Shown: in pieces, positions 8,978 through 18,513 of the stretch
Position numbering within the stretch: position 1 is the first letter of the stretch
Layout of the letters: each line of letters starts with the position of its first letter
From: an uncultured Alteromonadaceae bacterium
GTDB taxonomy: Bacteria > Pseudomonadota > Gammaproteobacteria > Enterobacterales > Alteromonadaceae
DNA length: 64,000 nucleotides
Reading direction: 5' to 3'
NCBI GenBank assembly: GCA_913056495.1
Contig: CAJXMO010000006.1
Location: forward strand, 166,896-230,895
Notes under the pieces: model-generated
Database searches by the model: none
Seen by the model: only the letters and a program-made list of their open reading frames with translations
Told to the model about the DNA's origin: nothing
Program-made: the position numbers and the translations under genes

Positions 8978-9238
8978 TTTTTAAACTTAACCTAAAAACC
9001 CCAAGTCTCAACTAAAAGCCGATAATTTTTCAAAAATTTGCAGAATAAACCTTATTTTTTCTAATAATTCAGAAAAAATTCAACTTTAAAATCTGTAGTT
9101 AAAACTAAAGGGTGAAAAATAAATACATATATTTCATAAAGATAAATAATATTTTAATGTTAATTTTAGAACCTAACTTACAAATAGAATATTTTTTGAA
9201 CATTTTTGTTTCATATTTGTAAATTTTAGTTTATATTT

Positions 9239-9250
9239 GAAATCGTTTAC
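9239..9250 (+). promoter_or_regulatory. LacI-family-like operator upstream of TonB receptor
   Basis: GAAATCGTTTAC is one mismatch from the reverse complement of the GH3 operator at 8966-8977. It lies about 135 bp upstream of the TonB receptor start in a very AT-rich stretch. The pair suggests common control of the divergent GH3 gene and receptor operon by a LacI-type regulator encoded elsewhere. The rest of the roughly 485-bp divergent region is AT-rich and holds no gene I can support. Confidence 0.5.
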
Positions 9251-9383
9251 ATGTTTGAACTACAAATGGTAGATAAAAACAGGCATGTAATTTATTTTAC
9301 CTAAAAAACTTATGGTCCATTTAACATTATCATGGGTGTAAGTTTAATATTAAATAATAATAGGACTAACACAGAGGCATAAA

Positions 9384-12300
9384 ATGAAATTTTATAACAG
9401 GATTTTTGCAAAGTCTCCACTGGCTTTGAGCGTTGCCGCAGCTATCTGCACAACTCAGGGAATCGCCGCAGAAACAGACCAAACAGAAGTCATTCAGGTT
9501 AAGGGAATAAGAGGCAGCATTGTAGCCGCTCAATCCATTAAACGGGATGCTGTTGGGGTTGTAGATGCTATTTCAGCAGAAGATATTGGTAAATTCCCAG
9601 ATACTAATCTGGCAGAATCGCTGCAGCGTATTTCAGGTGTTTCTATCAGCCGGGAAAATGGTGAAGGCTCAAAAGTAACCGTACGTGGCTTTGGCGCTGA
9701 ATATAATATGGTGACTTTAAATGGCCGGACTATGCCAGCAGGTGGTGTCTATGGCGGGGGTTCAGGCGCAGGTGGCACGGTGGGCGGCTCTACCCGGGCA
9801 TTTGATTTTGCGAGTCTGGCATCAGAAAGTGTCAGTGGTGTACAGGTCTATAAAACCGGTAAAGCGAGTATCGCAAGTGGCGGTATTGGCGCCACAATTA
9901 ATATTGAAACAACACGACCGCTGCAAAAACCAGGCTTTCATGCCAGTATTGGCGCAAAAGCGGTACATGATACCACCAACCGTACTGGTGATGATTTAAC
10001 ACCAGAATTATCCGGTTTAGTCAGCTGGACAGATGACAATTCTGAATTTGGTGTCGCTTTAACCGGAAGTTTTCAAAAACGAGATTCAGGTACCCGCGGT
10101 ATTGCCGTTAATGCATGGAATCAGGGGATCTGGGGAGAGGACACATTATATTCATTTGCACCAAATGCCGTCATAGAAAATGAACCGGCTGAAGGTACTT
10201 TGTATTCAAGGCCAAATGATGTGCGCTATACCTTTTCAGACATACAAAGAGAGCGCTCCAATGCACAACTGACGCTGCAATGGGCGCCTAGCGATTATAT
10301 CGTCGCCACCATGGATTATACGTTTGCTGAGAATGAAATGTTAGAGCGCCGTGGTGAATCGACTAGCTGGTTTGCAAACAATACGTCAATAACCAAAGTT
10401 GTATTTGATACGAACCCAAATCTGGCATCTCCGCTTTATATCGAAGAAGTAAACGGCCCACGGGACCAAGGCTATGAGCAACAGCTACGTCAGCAAACCA
10501 ATACATTAAAATCGCTGGGGTTAAATCTGGATCTGCAAGTGACAGATAACTTAAATGTAAAACTGGATTACCATTCATCTTCAATGGACAGTTTACCAAC
10601 CGGTCCCGGAAAATCGGGTGAAATCGCAGCCAGTATAGGCGCGCCTACACAAATAGCACACTGGGTGGATTATAGTGGTGATTTACCTTTATTCGGAATG
10701 ACCCTGGACGACAGTGCCCGGGGTAATAACAACGGGATTCATGATGCCGCAGATATAGGCTCTCAGGTTGTTCGCGTATTTTATGCCGATCAAACTATGG
10801 ATATAGACCAGTTTAAAATGGACGGTAGCTACGAGTTTGAGGAAGGCTCATTTGATTTTGGTATTGAAAGTCGCGAAATGAACATGAATGCGAAACAGTC
10901 TGATCGCTACATGGCTATGGGTGACTGGGCGATTGCCAATGTTGGGGATATACCCGAAAACCTGTTCGAAGATTTTAATTTAGCCGATTTTGACGACCAC
11001 GATGCATCCGGCTCATTTCAGGGTGGTTTCAGAGGCAATGCGGAAGATATTGCAGAATCTCTAGTTGGTACCTACGGGACTCAAGATAACGGATATTGTG
11101 TCTGCTATAATCCTACTTTTTCCAGTAATGACTCTATAACAGAAAAAATTCAGGCGGCTTATTTCCAGTTTAATTTAATGGGCGAACTAGCCGGTCTGGA
11201 AACCAATCTTGCATTAGGTATGCGTTATGAAACAACTGAGGTAAAGTCGTCAGCTTTAGTCACCATTCCTCAGTATCTGACCTGGCAGGACAACAACGAT
11301 TTTTTAATTGAATATGGCGATAACGAACCTGAAATATTTGGTTTAAATGCTGAATACGACAGTTTTTTACCCAGTTTTGATTTTGATATCTCGTTCACTG
11401 ACGATATTAAAGGTCGTTTGTCATACAGTAAAACCATTGCACGAGCTAAGTTTTCAGATCTGAGTTCTTCTATAGGTACTTATAATGCTGGCGGTGGTTC
11501 AACCTATAATGGTGCGATTCCGACAGCCGATTCAGGCAACCCTGCCCTGCTGCCACTTGAATCAGACAATTATGATGCGTCTGTAGAATATTATTATACC
11601 GACGACAGCTATCTGGCATTCGGTTTATGGGAAAAACGAGTCAGCAACTTTATCGGCACGGAACAGGTAGACAGAACCTTATTTAATATTCGGGATGCCT
11701 CAAGCGGACCGTCTGTAGAAGCGGCTGCACAGGCCCTTATTGATGCAGGACATCCGGTTGACGATACCACTTTGTTTACCATGATGGCTATTTTAAGCAA
11801 CCCGGGCGCATTCCCTGAAGGCGCGGATGCTTATGAGGGCACACTGGAACAATCCCAGCAAATTGCAACTGACTATGATGTTATACCAGACGCACAGAGC
11901 CCGCTAACCACGTTCAGGGTGAGTCAACCTGTGAATAACAAAAGCGCCAAAATTCACGGTATAGAAATCGCTTCGAGTCATTTTTTTGGTGATTCAGGCT
12001 TTGGTCTGCAAGCCAACTATACAATTGTTCGTGGTGATGTGAAATTTGATAATTATGCCGACCCCAGTGTTTCTCAGTTTGCTCTGTTAGGGCTCAGTGA
12101 CACAGTCAACTTAGTCGGTATTTACGACAAAGACGGTTTGCAAGCCCGTATAGCTTATAACTGGCGCGATAAATATCTACGCGAATCCAGCGAAGACAGC
12201 TCCCGTAACCCAATTTATGTAGAAGCTTATTCACAGATTGATTTAAATGTCAGTTACGAATTAAGCGATAACTTAAGTGTATTTTTTGAAGGCTTAAATA

Positions 12301-12404
12301 TCACCGGTGAAGATCGCCGGGATCATGGCCGTTCAAAAACACAAATTGAGTACCTATTAGATCTGGGTGCACGTTATCAAGTTGGAGCACGTTATAACTT
12401 CTAA
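9384..12404 (+). CDS. TonB-dependent receptor, oligosaccharide (TIGR01782) type
   Basis: A 1006-aa outer-membrane receptor. The signal peptide ends near residue 29 (GIAAE). A TonB-box EVIQVKG follows, then a plug with RGSIVAAQSIKRDA, DISAEDIGKFPD-like ISAEDIGKFPDTNLAESLQ and ISRENGEGSKVTVRGFG. The barrel ends in YNF. These motifs mark the Xanthomonas/Caulobacter-type receptors for oligosaccharides (TIGR01782). Divergence from GH3 and a shared operator point to a beta-glucan or related sugar as ligand (inference). Downstream, past a hairpin, are SapC, cupin_8, tryptophan-halogenase-like and DUF6445 genes, a grouping that recurs beside such receptors in Alteromonadales. Confidence 0.93.
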   Translation: MKFYNRIFAKSPLALSVAAAICTTQGIAAETDQTEVIQVKGIRGSIVAAQSIKRDAVGVVDAISAEDIGKFPDTNLAESLQRISGVSISRENGEGSKVTVRGFGAEYNMVTLNGRTMPAGGVYGGGSGAGGTVGGSTRAFDFASLASESVSGVQVYKTGKASIASGGIGATINIETTRPLQKPGFHASIGAKAVHDTTNRTGDDLTPELSGLVSWTDDNSEFGVALTGSFQKRDSGTRGIAVNAWNQGIWGEDTLYSFAPNAVIENEPAEGTLYSRPNDVRYTFSDIQRERSNAQLTLQWAPSDYIVATMDYTFAENEMLERRGESTSWFANNTSITKVVFDTNPNLASPLYIEEVNGPRDQGYEQQLRQQTNTLKSLGLNLDLQVTDNLNVKLDYHSSSMDSLPTGPGKSGEIAASIGAPTQIAHWVDYSGDLPLFGMTLDDSARGNNNGIHDAADIGSQVVRVFYADQTMDIDQFKMDGSYEFEEGSFDFGIESREMNMNAKQSDRYMAMGDWAIANVGDIPENLFEDFNLADFDDHDASGSFQGGFRGNAEDIAESLVGTYGTQDNGYCVCYNPTFSSNDSITEKIQAAYFQFNLMGELAGLETNLALGMRYETTEVKSSALVTIPQYLTWQDNNDFLIEYGDNEPEIFGLNAEYDSFLPSFDFDISFTDDIKGRLSYSKTIARAKFSDLSSSIGTYNAGGGSTYNGAIPTADSGNPALLPLESDNYDASVEYYYTDDSYLAFGLWEKRVSNFIGTEQVDRTLFNIRDASSGPSVEAAAQALIDAGHPVDDTTLFTMMAILSNPGAFPEGADAYEGTLEQSQQIATDYDVIPDAQSPLTTFRVSQPVNNKSAKIHGIEIASSHFFGDSGFGLQANYTIVRGDVKFDNYADPSVSQFALLGLSDTVNLVGIYDKDGLQARIAYNWRDKYLRESSEDSSRNPIYVEAYSQIDLNVSYELSDNLSVFFEGLNITGEDRRDHGRSKTQIEYLLDLGARYQVGARYNF

Positions 12405-12415
12405 ATAAGCAATAA

Positions 12416-12440
12416 TTAAGCCGCCTGCGAGGCGGCTTAA
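12416..12440 (+). terminator. Hairpin between TonB receptor and sapC-like gene
   Basis: TTAAGCCGCC and GGCGGCTTAA form a perfect 10-bp stem with a TGCGA loop. There is no downstream U-run, so partial termination or protection of the receptor mRNA's 3' end is more likely than a full stop. This would give the receptor more mRNA than the genes that follow. Confidence 0.55.
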
Positions 12441-12463
12441 TCACAAAATTAAAAGGAGTCAGT

Positions 12464-13192
12464 ATGGGTCAGTTGGAATTATTGAATAATGTTACACATG
12501 CCGAACTAATGGTCGATCAAGCAAAACTATTTGATCAACCCACAGGAAATTGTGTGCTGGCATTTCCAACCGAATTTTCGGATTTGCAACGTGAATATCC
12601 TATTTTACTGCAATACAATCAGCAAACTGAACAATTCCAAGCTATTGCCTTATTAGGGCTGGAAAATAACGAAAACTTGTACCTGACAAATGCTCAGTGG
12701 GACGCTAAATATTTGCCGGCCAGTATTGCCAAAGGACCATTTTCAATCGGGATGCAAAAAAACCAGCAAGCACAGCAAGCGCAAGTTCAACCGGTAGTCA
12801 TGATTGACCCCGCTCACTCAACAATTAATGATAAACAAGGGACTCGGATATTTAAAGAATTTGGCGGTAACAGTCAGTACTTAGATTATATCAATCAGGT
12901 GCTTAATGTGATTTTACAAGGCATAGATCAGGCTAAAGCCATGTACTGCGCATATCAGGCCATGGGCTTAATAGAACCTCTCACGCTGGAAATCACACTC
13001 AAGCATAACCAAACGCATAAAATAAATGGGTTTTATACCATCAGCAGAGAAAAACTGGCTCGCCTCAATGCTGAACAAGTGTATCAGTTAAATCATACCG
13101 GTTTATTAGAAGGGGCATATTTAATCGCAAACTCGCTCAATAATGTTCAAAGATTAATTAATTATAAAAATGAGCGCATTCAAGCACGCTAA
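12464..13192 (+). CDS. SapC-family protein
   Basis: A 242-aa protein of the SapC family (PF07277), recognised by NVTHAELMVD at the start, CVLAFPTEFSDLQREYPI (about residues 30-47) and the GPFSIG segment. SapC was named from a Campylobacter S-layer-associated locus, but its biochemical function is unknown. No signal peptide is evident, so it is probably cytoplasmic. AAAAGGAG sits seven bases before the ATG. It begins a run of four genes with short gaps (27, 9 and 29 bp) behind the TonB receptor. In this setting it may act with the halogenase and cupin proteins. Confidence 0.85.
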   Translation: MGQLELLNNVTHAELMVDQAKLFDQPTGNCVLAFPTEFSDLQREYPILLQYNQQTEQFQAIALLGLENNENLYLTNAQWDAKYLPASIAKGPFSIGMQKNQQAQQAQVQPVVMIDPAHSTINDKQGTRIFKEFGGNSQYLDYINQVLNVILQGIDQAKAMYCAYQAMGLIEPLTLEITLKHNQTHKINGFYTISREKLARLNAEQVYQLNHTGLLEGAYLIANSLNNVQRLINYKNERIQAR

Positions 13193-13219
13193 TTAAAACT
13201 AAAACTATGATTTTAATTT

Positions 13220-14263
13220 ATGACAAAGATTAACCAAAAGGTCAAAGTTGTTGAAGGAATAAGCGAAAACGAGATTCCGGATTATATCTTTGAGTCGCAG
13301 CAGCCTCTGATATTAAAAGGGTTGGTAAAAAACTGGCCACTGACCCAACTGGGCTTAACGGATACACAAAAAGCCATTGCCCAACTCATCGACGCTGACA
13401 GTCAGCAAGTTGCGCCTGTATATTATGGACAGACAGATTCAGGAAACCGTTTAGGCTATATCTCAGATTGCACATCGCTTAATTTTGAAATTAAATCAGT
13501 CAATTTAACTCAGGTCTTACAGGAACTGGCCAACAACCTGGATAATCCCGCCTACCCGCTACGCTATATTGCCTCTAACGTTTTACAAATTCATTTTCCG
13601 GATATCTTTAAAAACAACCAGTTATCTTTTGACTCGCCCTACTTTAAAAACAAACCAATGCAACCGGGCGATCCACTGACTGGCATCTGGATTGGCAACC
13701 GTACACTGTCTCCCTGCCATTGGGATGCTCAGTGCAATATTGCCTGCTGTGTCGTCGGTCATCGCAAATTCACCTTATTTCCGCCAAGTCAGATAGAAAA
13801 CCTATACCCGGGTCCGCTGGAATTAACACCGGGTGGCCAGAGCATCACTCTGGTCGACTTTGACAACCCTGACTTTGAACGTTTCCCTAAATATAAAAAT
13901 GCCATACAACACGGACAAATCGCTGAGTTAGAACCGGGTGATGCGATTTTTATACCTTGCATGTGGTGGCATCAGGTTGAGGCTATCAATACATTTAACG
14001 TATTGATTAATTACTGGTGGAATCCGTTCGAAAAAATCAGAGGCCAGGCCATGCCGGTTTTAGAACATGCCATTTTAAGTTTGCGTGACAGACCAACTTT
14101 CGAAAAGCAGGCGTGGAAATACTTGTTTGATTATTATATTTTTGGTGATGATCAAGTCGCAGGCGAACATATACCAGCCGATGCGCGTGGCAAACTTGGC
14201 AAAATAGATACACTGAAAGCTCGCCAACTCAGAGCGCTTTTAATTAATAAATTAAACCGATAA
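13220..14263 (+). CDS. Cupin_8 / JmjC-like Fe(II) oxygenase-family protein
   Basis: A 347-aa cupin_8 (PF13621) protein related to FIH/JmjC 2-oxoglutarate-dependent hydroxylases. The metal triad can be placed at His167 and Asp169 (SPCHWDAQ) with distal His251 (CMWWHQV). RKFTLFPP after the first motif and GDAIFIP before the distal histidine are typical. Family members hydroxylate protein side chains or small molecules; the substrate here is unknown. It sits between SapC and a tryptophan-halogenase-like gene (9-bp gap), so joint modification of one target is a reasonable inference. No signal peptide is seen. Confidence 0.82.
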   Translation: MTKINQKVKVVEGISENEIPDYIFESQQPLILKGLVKNWPLTQLGLTDTQKAIAQLIDADSQQVAPVYYGQTDSGNRLGYISDCTSLNFEIKSVNLTQVLQELANNLDNPAYPLRYIASNVLQIHFPDIFKNNQLSFDSPYFKNKPMQPGDPLTGIWIGNRTLSPCHWDAQCNIACCVVGHRKFTLFPPSQIENLYPGPLELTPGGQSITLVDFDNPDFERFPKYKNAIQHGQIAELEPGDAIFIPCMWWHQVEAINTFNVLINYWWNPFEKIRGQAMPVLEHAILSLRDRPTFEKQAWKYLFDYYIFGDDQVAGEHIPADARGKLGKIDTLKARQLRALLINKLNR

Positions 14264-14272
14264 GACAGAGTA

Positions 14273-15748
14273 ATGGAACAGACGATTCAAAAAATTGTGA
14301 TTGCAGGGGGCGGCAGTGCCGGATGGATGGCCGCAGCGGCTTTATCTAAAAAATTAGGTGGCTCAGTTCAGATTGAATTAGTCGAATCAGATGAAATTGC
14401 AACGGTTGGTGTCGGTGAAGCTAGCATACCGCCGATTAGGGCTTTTCATAAATTACTCGGAATTGATGAGCAGGCTTTTATAAAAGCAACTCAAGCCAGC
14501 TTTAAACTGGGTATCTCGTTTGAAAACTGGCAAGTAATTGGCAAACATTATTTTCATTCATTTGGTCAAACCGGACAACAAACCTGGATAGCAGATTTTA
14601 TTCATTTTTGGTTAAGGGCCAAATCACTCGGCTTTGCCAAAGACTTTGGTGAATACTGTCTTGAGCATGAGCTGGCCAAGCATAATAAGTTCGCAATTAG
14701 CCAAAAACCTAACCTGAATTACGCTTATCATCTGGATGCAGGCGAATATGCCAGATTCTTACGAGCCTTCAGTGAGCACCTGGGGGTCAGCCGGACTCAA
14801 GGAAAAATTGTGAGTGTTAAACAAAATATTCAGACTGGCGATATCGAATCTTTAATATTAGATTCAGGCAAAGTCATCCACGGCGACTTATTTATTGATT
14901 GCACCGGCTTTAGAGGGTTGTTAATTGAGCAAACCTTGCATACAGGCTATCAGGACTGGTCTCACTGGTTGCCTTGCGATCGCGCAATTGCCATTCAAAC
15001 CGAAAAAGTGTCTGACGCTAAACCCTATACCCGTTCAATTGCCCGGGATTTCGGCTGGCAATGGCAAATTCCGCTGCAAAACCGAATCGGTAATGGTTTA
15101 GTCTATTGCAGTAAATACTTGTCTGATGAAGCTGCTCAGCAACAATTAATCTCGAACCTGGATTCTGACCCAATCAATACAGCAAAAGTCATTCGTTATA
15201 AAACCGGGCGAAGATTAAAGCACTGGCATAAAAACTGTATTGCGCTGGGTCTGGCATCAGGCTTTGTCGAGCCGCTCGAATCAACCAGTTTGCACTTGAT
15301 TATGACAGGTATTACCCGTCTGATTCAGCTCTTTTCGTTTAATCAAATTAACCCGTCAGTTGTTGACGAATATAACCGCCAAAGCCGCGATGAAATCGAA
15401 AAAATCAGAGACTTTATAATTTTACATTACCACCAGACAGACAGAACGGACACTGCATTCTGGCGATATTGCAAATCAATGGACATTCCACACAGTCTGG
15501 CCCACAGAATCGACATCTTTAGAGACAATGCACTCGCCTTCCAACATAACAATGAACTGTTCAGAATAGATTCCTGGACACAGGTGATGCTAGGCCAAGG
15601 GATTATGCCGGCGCAATTTCATCAAGCCGTCAATCAAATGCCAACGCAGGAGTTAAAGCAATTATTAGATTCTATGAGTCAGCATATTGAACAAGTGGTA
15701 CAGCGTATGCCGACACATCAAAGCTTTTTAAATCAGCACTTTTCCTAA
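14273..15748 (+). CDS. Flavin-dependent tryptophan-halogenase-family protein
   Basis: A 491-aa FAD-dependent halogenase of the PrnA type (PF04820). It has the FAD-binding GGGSAG (residues 12-17), the family WxWxIP motif (GWQWQIP, 261-267), a candidate catalytic lysine at Lys78 (ASFKLGI, equivalent to PrnA Lys79) and Glu336 in PLEST (equivalent to PrnA Glu346). The catalytic machinery therefore looks intact. FADH2, O2 and halide would be used, abundant in seawater. The substrate is unknown: no peptide or polyketide biosynthesis genes are near. The setting is the TonB receptor/SapC/cupin/DUF6445 group common in marine and caulobacterial genomes. Confidence 0.87.
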   Translation: MEQTIQKIVIAGGGSAGWMAAAALSKKLGGSVQIELVESDEIATVGVGEASIPPIRAFHKLLGIDEQAFIKATQASFKLGISFENWQVIGKHYFHSFGQTGQQTWIADFIHFWLRAKSLGFAKDFGEYCLEHELAKHNKFAISQKPNLNYAYHLDAGEYARFLRAFSEHLGVSRTQGKIVSVKQNIQTGDIESLILDSGKVIHGDLFIDCTGFRGLLIEQTLHTGYQDWSHWLPCDRAIAIQTEKVSDAKPYTRSIARDFGWQWQIPLQNRIGNGLVYCSKYLSDEAAQQQLISNLDSDPINTAKVIRYKTGRRLKHWHKNCIALGLASGFVEPLESTSLHLIMTGITRLIQLFSFNQINPSVVDEYNRQSRDEIEKIRDFIILHYHQTDRTDTAFWRYCKSMDIPHSLAHRIDIFRDNALAFQHNNELFRIDSWTQVMLGQGIMPAQFHQAVNQMPTQELKQLLDSMSQHIEQVVQRMPTHQSFLNQHFS

Positions 15749-15777
15749 TTCGGTCAACAATAACAGGTTCGCTTTTA

Positions 15778-16479
15778 ATGAAACTCAGCACCAGCAGCAA
15801 ACTGAAAATACATACTGAAACGCTGGGCGAGGAACAAACGCCAGTACTGATAGTTGATAATTTTATTGAGCAAGTTGATTGTTTGATTGAATTTGCTGCA
15901 CAACAAAACTTTTTCAGGCCGCCAGGTTATTATCCGGGTGTCAGGGCAAACGCCTCCGCCGCTTATCAGGTATTATTAATTAAGTTGATAAGACCTTACC
16001 TGAAAACCCTGTTTAACATTACCCATACTCAGATGCGTGCCAGCCAAACCCAGTTTTCGTTGGCGACTCAAGCGGCCAATAATTTACATCTACTGCAACG
16101 CATACCACACTTTGATTCAACTCAGGACAATTCACTTGCCACTGTGCACTATCTATTTAAACAGGACTTCGGCGGCACTGGGTTTTATCGCCACAAAAAA
16201 ACAAATTTTGAACGGATAACAAAAGCCCGACTGACAGCCTACCTAAAATCACTGGAATCGGAAAACGGTACTGAAAACATGCCTAAAAAACGCGATGGTT
16301 ATATTAACGGAGATACCCGATTATTTAGCCAAATTGCCAAACAGGAAGCCAGATTTAACCGCCTGCTCGTTTATCCACAAAATATATTACACTCAGGGGA
16401 TATACCTAACACCTTTGTCCCGGATAACCGTGCGCGAAATGGCCGGCTGACTCTGAATACATTTATAGATGTTCTCTGA
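15778..16479 (+). CDS. DUF6445-family protein
   Basis: A 233-aa protein with the hallmarks of DUF6445: LIVDNFIEQ-type start, a PGVRA segment, RIPHFDS in the middle and GGTGFYRHK towards the C-terminal half. The His and Asp of PHFDS followed by a late histidine (ILHSGD) look like the metal facial triad of prolyl-hydroxylase-like 2OG-Fe(II) oxygenases, so an oxygenase fold is inferred but not shown. It is the last of four closely spaced genes behind the TonB receptor. Members of this family are found with tryptophan halogenases and cupin_8 proteins. No signal peptide. Confidence 0.72.
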   Translation: MKLSTSSKLKIHTETLGEEQTPVLIVDNFIEQVDCLIEFAAQQNFFRPPGYYPGVRANASAAYQVLLIKLIRPYLKTLFNITHTQMRASQTQFSLATQAANNLHLLQRIPHFDSTQDNSLATVHYLFKQDFGGTGFYRHKKTNFERITKARLTAYLKSLESENGTENMPKKRDGYINGDTRLFSQIAKQEARFNRLLVYPQNILHSGDIPNTFVPDNRARNGRLTLNTFIDVL

Positions 16480-16587
16480 TTTTAAGACATTTTTAAACCA
16501 AATACAGCTAACGTATCCAGCTCCATCTCAGTACCTGTATGCAACAATGAGTTAAAAGCCTCCTGTGCAATGCCACAAGAAAACACA

Positions 16588-17397
16588 CTAGCAACCGATT
16601 AAGTCTTCCAGATAAAACCGTTTATCCATTTTATAATTCTGATTAAACTTTCGAATAGCAGCCCCATTTTGTTGCATAAATAAATCAAAAATATCGCCTC
16701 GTTTATTAAGTTCAAGTAGTGCATTTTCCAGTTTTTTACCAAGCAGCTGTTTTACTTTCGGGCTATAAAATATTTTTACCGGCGCTTCATAATAAATTGA
16801 GTAGTCTGGCACTAACGCCAATTCCGGGTGTGTATCCAGTTCACTCTGATATTCAAATATTGATCTGGGAATATAATCGGCTCGCCCTTTTATCAGCATT
16901 TTAAACAGGCTTTCGTACTCAGTTGTGCCTGAAACCGGCACACCAGCTGTTAAAAACAACTTATATTCCGGCCAGTCTTTTCCAACCAGAGCCGTTAATT
17001 TAGTCAAATAACATCGTTTATTTATTTGCGTAAAAGCCACCAGTTTATCCGGCATAGTTAATAAAACACGTTTACCAAATTGACCAAAATAAATATCAAA
17101 GTCGAGAAAATAATGGAGTTGCTCTCTGTCTGAATCAGAGACAGACCAGACAAAATCAATATTATTTTTATTTAGCTCTAACAAAGCCCTACCCTGGTGG
17201 ATTTCTCCCAAAGAAGGAGCTAATTGAATATTTTGTTCATCAAGATTAATCTGAGCCATAATCAGTTTAATCACATCAACGGGATAAGTTGACCGAGTAT
17301 CCTTTACGGATTCATTTTGCGGGAAAGTCAGTTCGATTGCTTGTCCCGATAAACTCAACATCAGTAAGCAGAACAACATGATCTTATTGAAACTCAA
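16588..17397 (-). CDS. Periplasmic solute-binding-protein-like protein
   Basis: A 269-aa protein with a clear signal peptide (LLMLSLSGQA, cut near residue 20). The layout resembles type 2 periplasmic binding proteins (SBP_bac_3-like): an early YPVDVIKLIM segment, FVWSVSDSDRE near residue 82, and a late polar helix FNQNYKMDKRFYLEDL. Such orphan proteins, lacking ABC transporter partners, are frequent in Alteromonadales. No ligand can be assigned. It converges with the DUF6445 gene and is divergent from the MoxR operon. Confidence 0.65.
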   Translation of the reverse strand: MSFNKIMLFCLLMLSLSGQAIELTFPQNESVKDTRSTYPVDVIKLIMAQINLDEQNIQLAPSLGEIHQGRALLELNKNNIDFVWSVSDSDREQLHYFLDFDIYFGQFGKRVLLTMPDKLVAFTQINKRCYLTKLTALVGKDWPEYKLFLTAGVPVSGTTEYESLFKMLIKGRADYIPRSIFEYQSELDTHPELALVPDYSIYYEAPVKIFYSPKVKQLLGKKLENALLELNKRGDIFDLFMQQNGAAIRKFNQNYKMDKRFYLEDLIGC

Positions 17398-17569
17398 AAG
17401 GCAATACCTTTGCTGACCTGAATTATCATAAATATAGTACAGGCTTACCTATTTATCCTGACAGCACAACAAGACTTAGACCCAAATCAATAAATGCTGC
17501 TATGATTAATCTGAAAAGCAGATTTACCCGTTTAATAAACAATTAAAACCAAAAGGCTTTCCCGATTTT

Positions 17570-18484
17570 ATGGATAAACTCAGCAGTATCATCATCAATA
17601 AAATATCCGATGTTGTTTTGGGCAAAGAACAGCAAATTAAATTAGCGTTATCCTGTTTATTAGCCAAAGGGCATTTACTCATTGAAGATTTACCCGGCAT
17701 GGGTAAAACGACCTTGTCACATGCATTATCAGCGGCTATGGGGCTGAGTTTTAGCCGGGTTCAGTTTACGTCAGACCTGCTGCCGGCTGATATTATCGGC
17801 GTTTCAATTTTTAAATCTGACAGTCATGAGTTTAATTTTCATCCCGGTCCTATCTTTAATCAGGTCGTTCTGGCCGATGAAATTAATCGCGCCAGTCCAA
17901 AAACGCAAAGCGCATTGTTAGAAGCCATGGCCGAAAATCAGGTCAGCGTGGATGGTAAAACCTATCCATTAGATGATCCGTTTTTTGTGATTGCCACGCA
18001 AAATCCTTTGTATCAATCCGGTACTTATCCGCTCCCTGAAAGTCAGCTGGACAGATTTTTAATGAGAATTAGTTTAGGTTATCCACCCAAGACAGCCGAG
18101 CTGGAAATGCTGCAACAAGTGCAGACTGAAAAACAGGACTATGCTCAGTTTGCTTGCATTACAGCCACAGAACTCACCGAAATTCAACAAGCAGTCAATC
18201 ACATTCATGCATCAGACAGCTTGCTCAATTATATTCTCGAGCTGGTCAGCCTGAGTCGCCAGAGCAGTGAATTTCCGTATCCGTTATCACCAAGAGCAAG
18301 TCAGGCTATTTTACAGGCCGCTAAAGCCTGGGCATTTATTGAAGGACGCGACTTTGTTACCGCAGACGACGTTCAGGCTATATTTCCGGCAGTTACTGAG
18401 CACAGGTTATCACCTGCATTAAATGCGGCTTCACCTGATACCAGCTACAGTCAGAAATTACTGGATGCGGTCGATCCTGTGTAA
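17570..18484 (+). CDS. MoxR-family AAA+ ATPase
   Basis: A 304-aa MoxR ATPase. Walker A is GMGKTT (43-48) and Walker B VVLADEINRA has Asp103/Glu104. Sensor 1 is in VIATQNP, and QLDRFLMR carries the arginine-finger region. MoxR ATPases act as chaperones that assemble or activate metal or membrane complexes. It is followed by DUF58 and transglutaminase-like genes, the standard MoxR-DUF58-TgpA arrangement, with a 29-bp gap. Confidence 0.93.
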   Translation: MDKLSSIIINKISDVVLGKEQQIKLALSCLLAKGHLLIEDLPGMGKTTLSHALSAAMGLSFSRVQFTSDLLPADIIGVSIFKSDSHEFNFHPGPIFNQVVLADEINRASPKTQSALLEAMAENQVSVDGKTYPLDDPFFVIATQNPLYQSGTYPLPESQLDRFLMRISLGYPPKTAELEMLQQVQTEKQDYAQFACITATELTEIQQAVNHIHASDSLLNYILELVSLSRQSSEFPYPLSPRASQAILQAAKAWAFIEGRDFVTADDVQAIFPAVTEHRLSPALNAASPDTSYSQKLLDAVDPV

Positions 18485-18513
18485 TGATAACAATCTGACC
18501 AGCCGAGGAAAAA

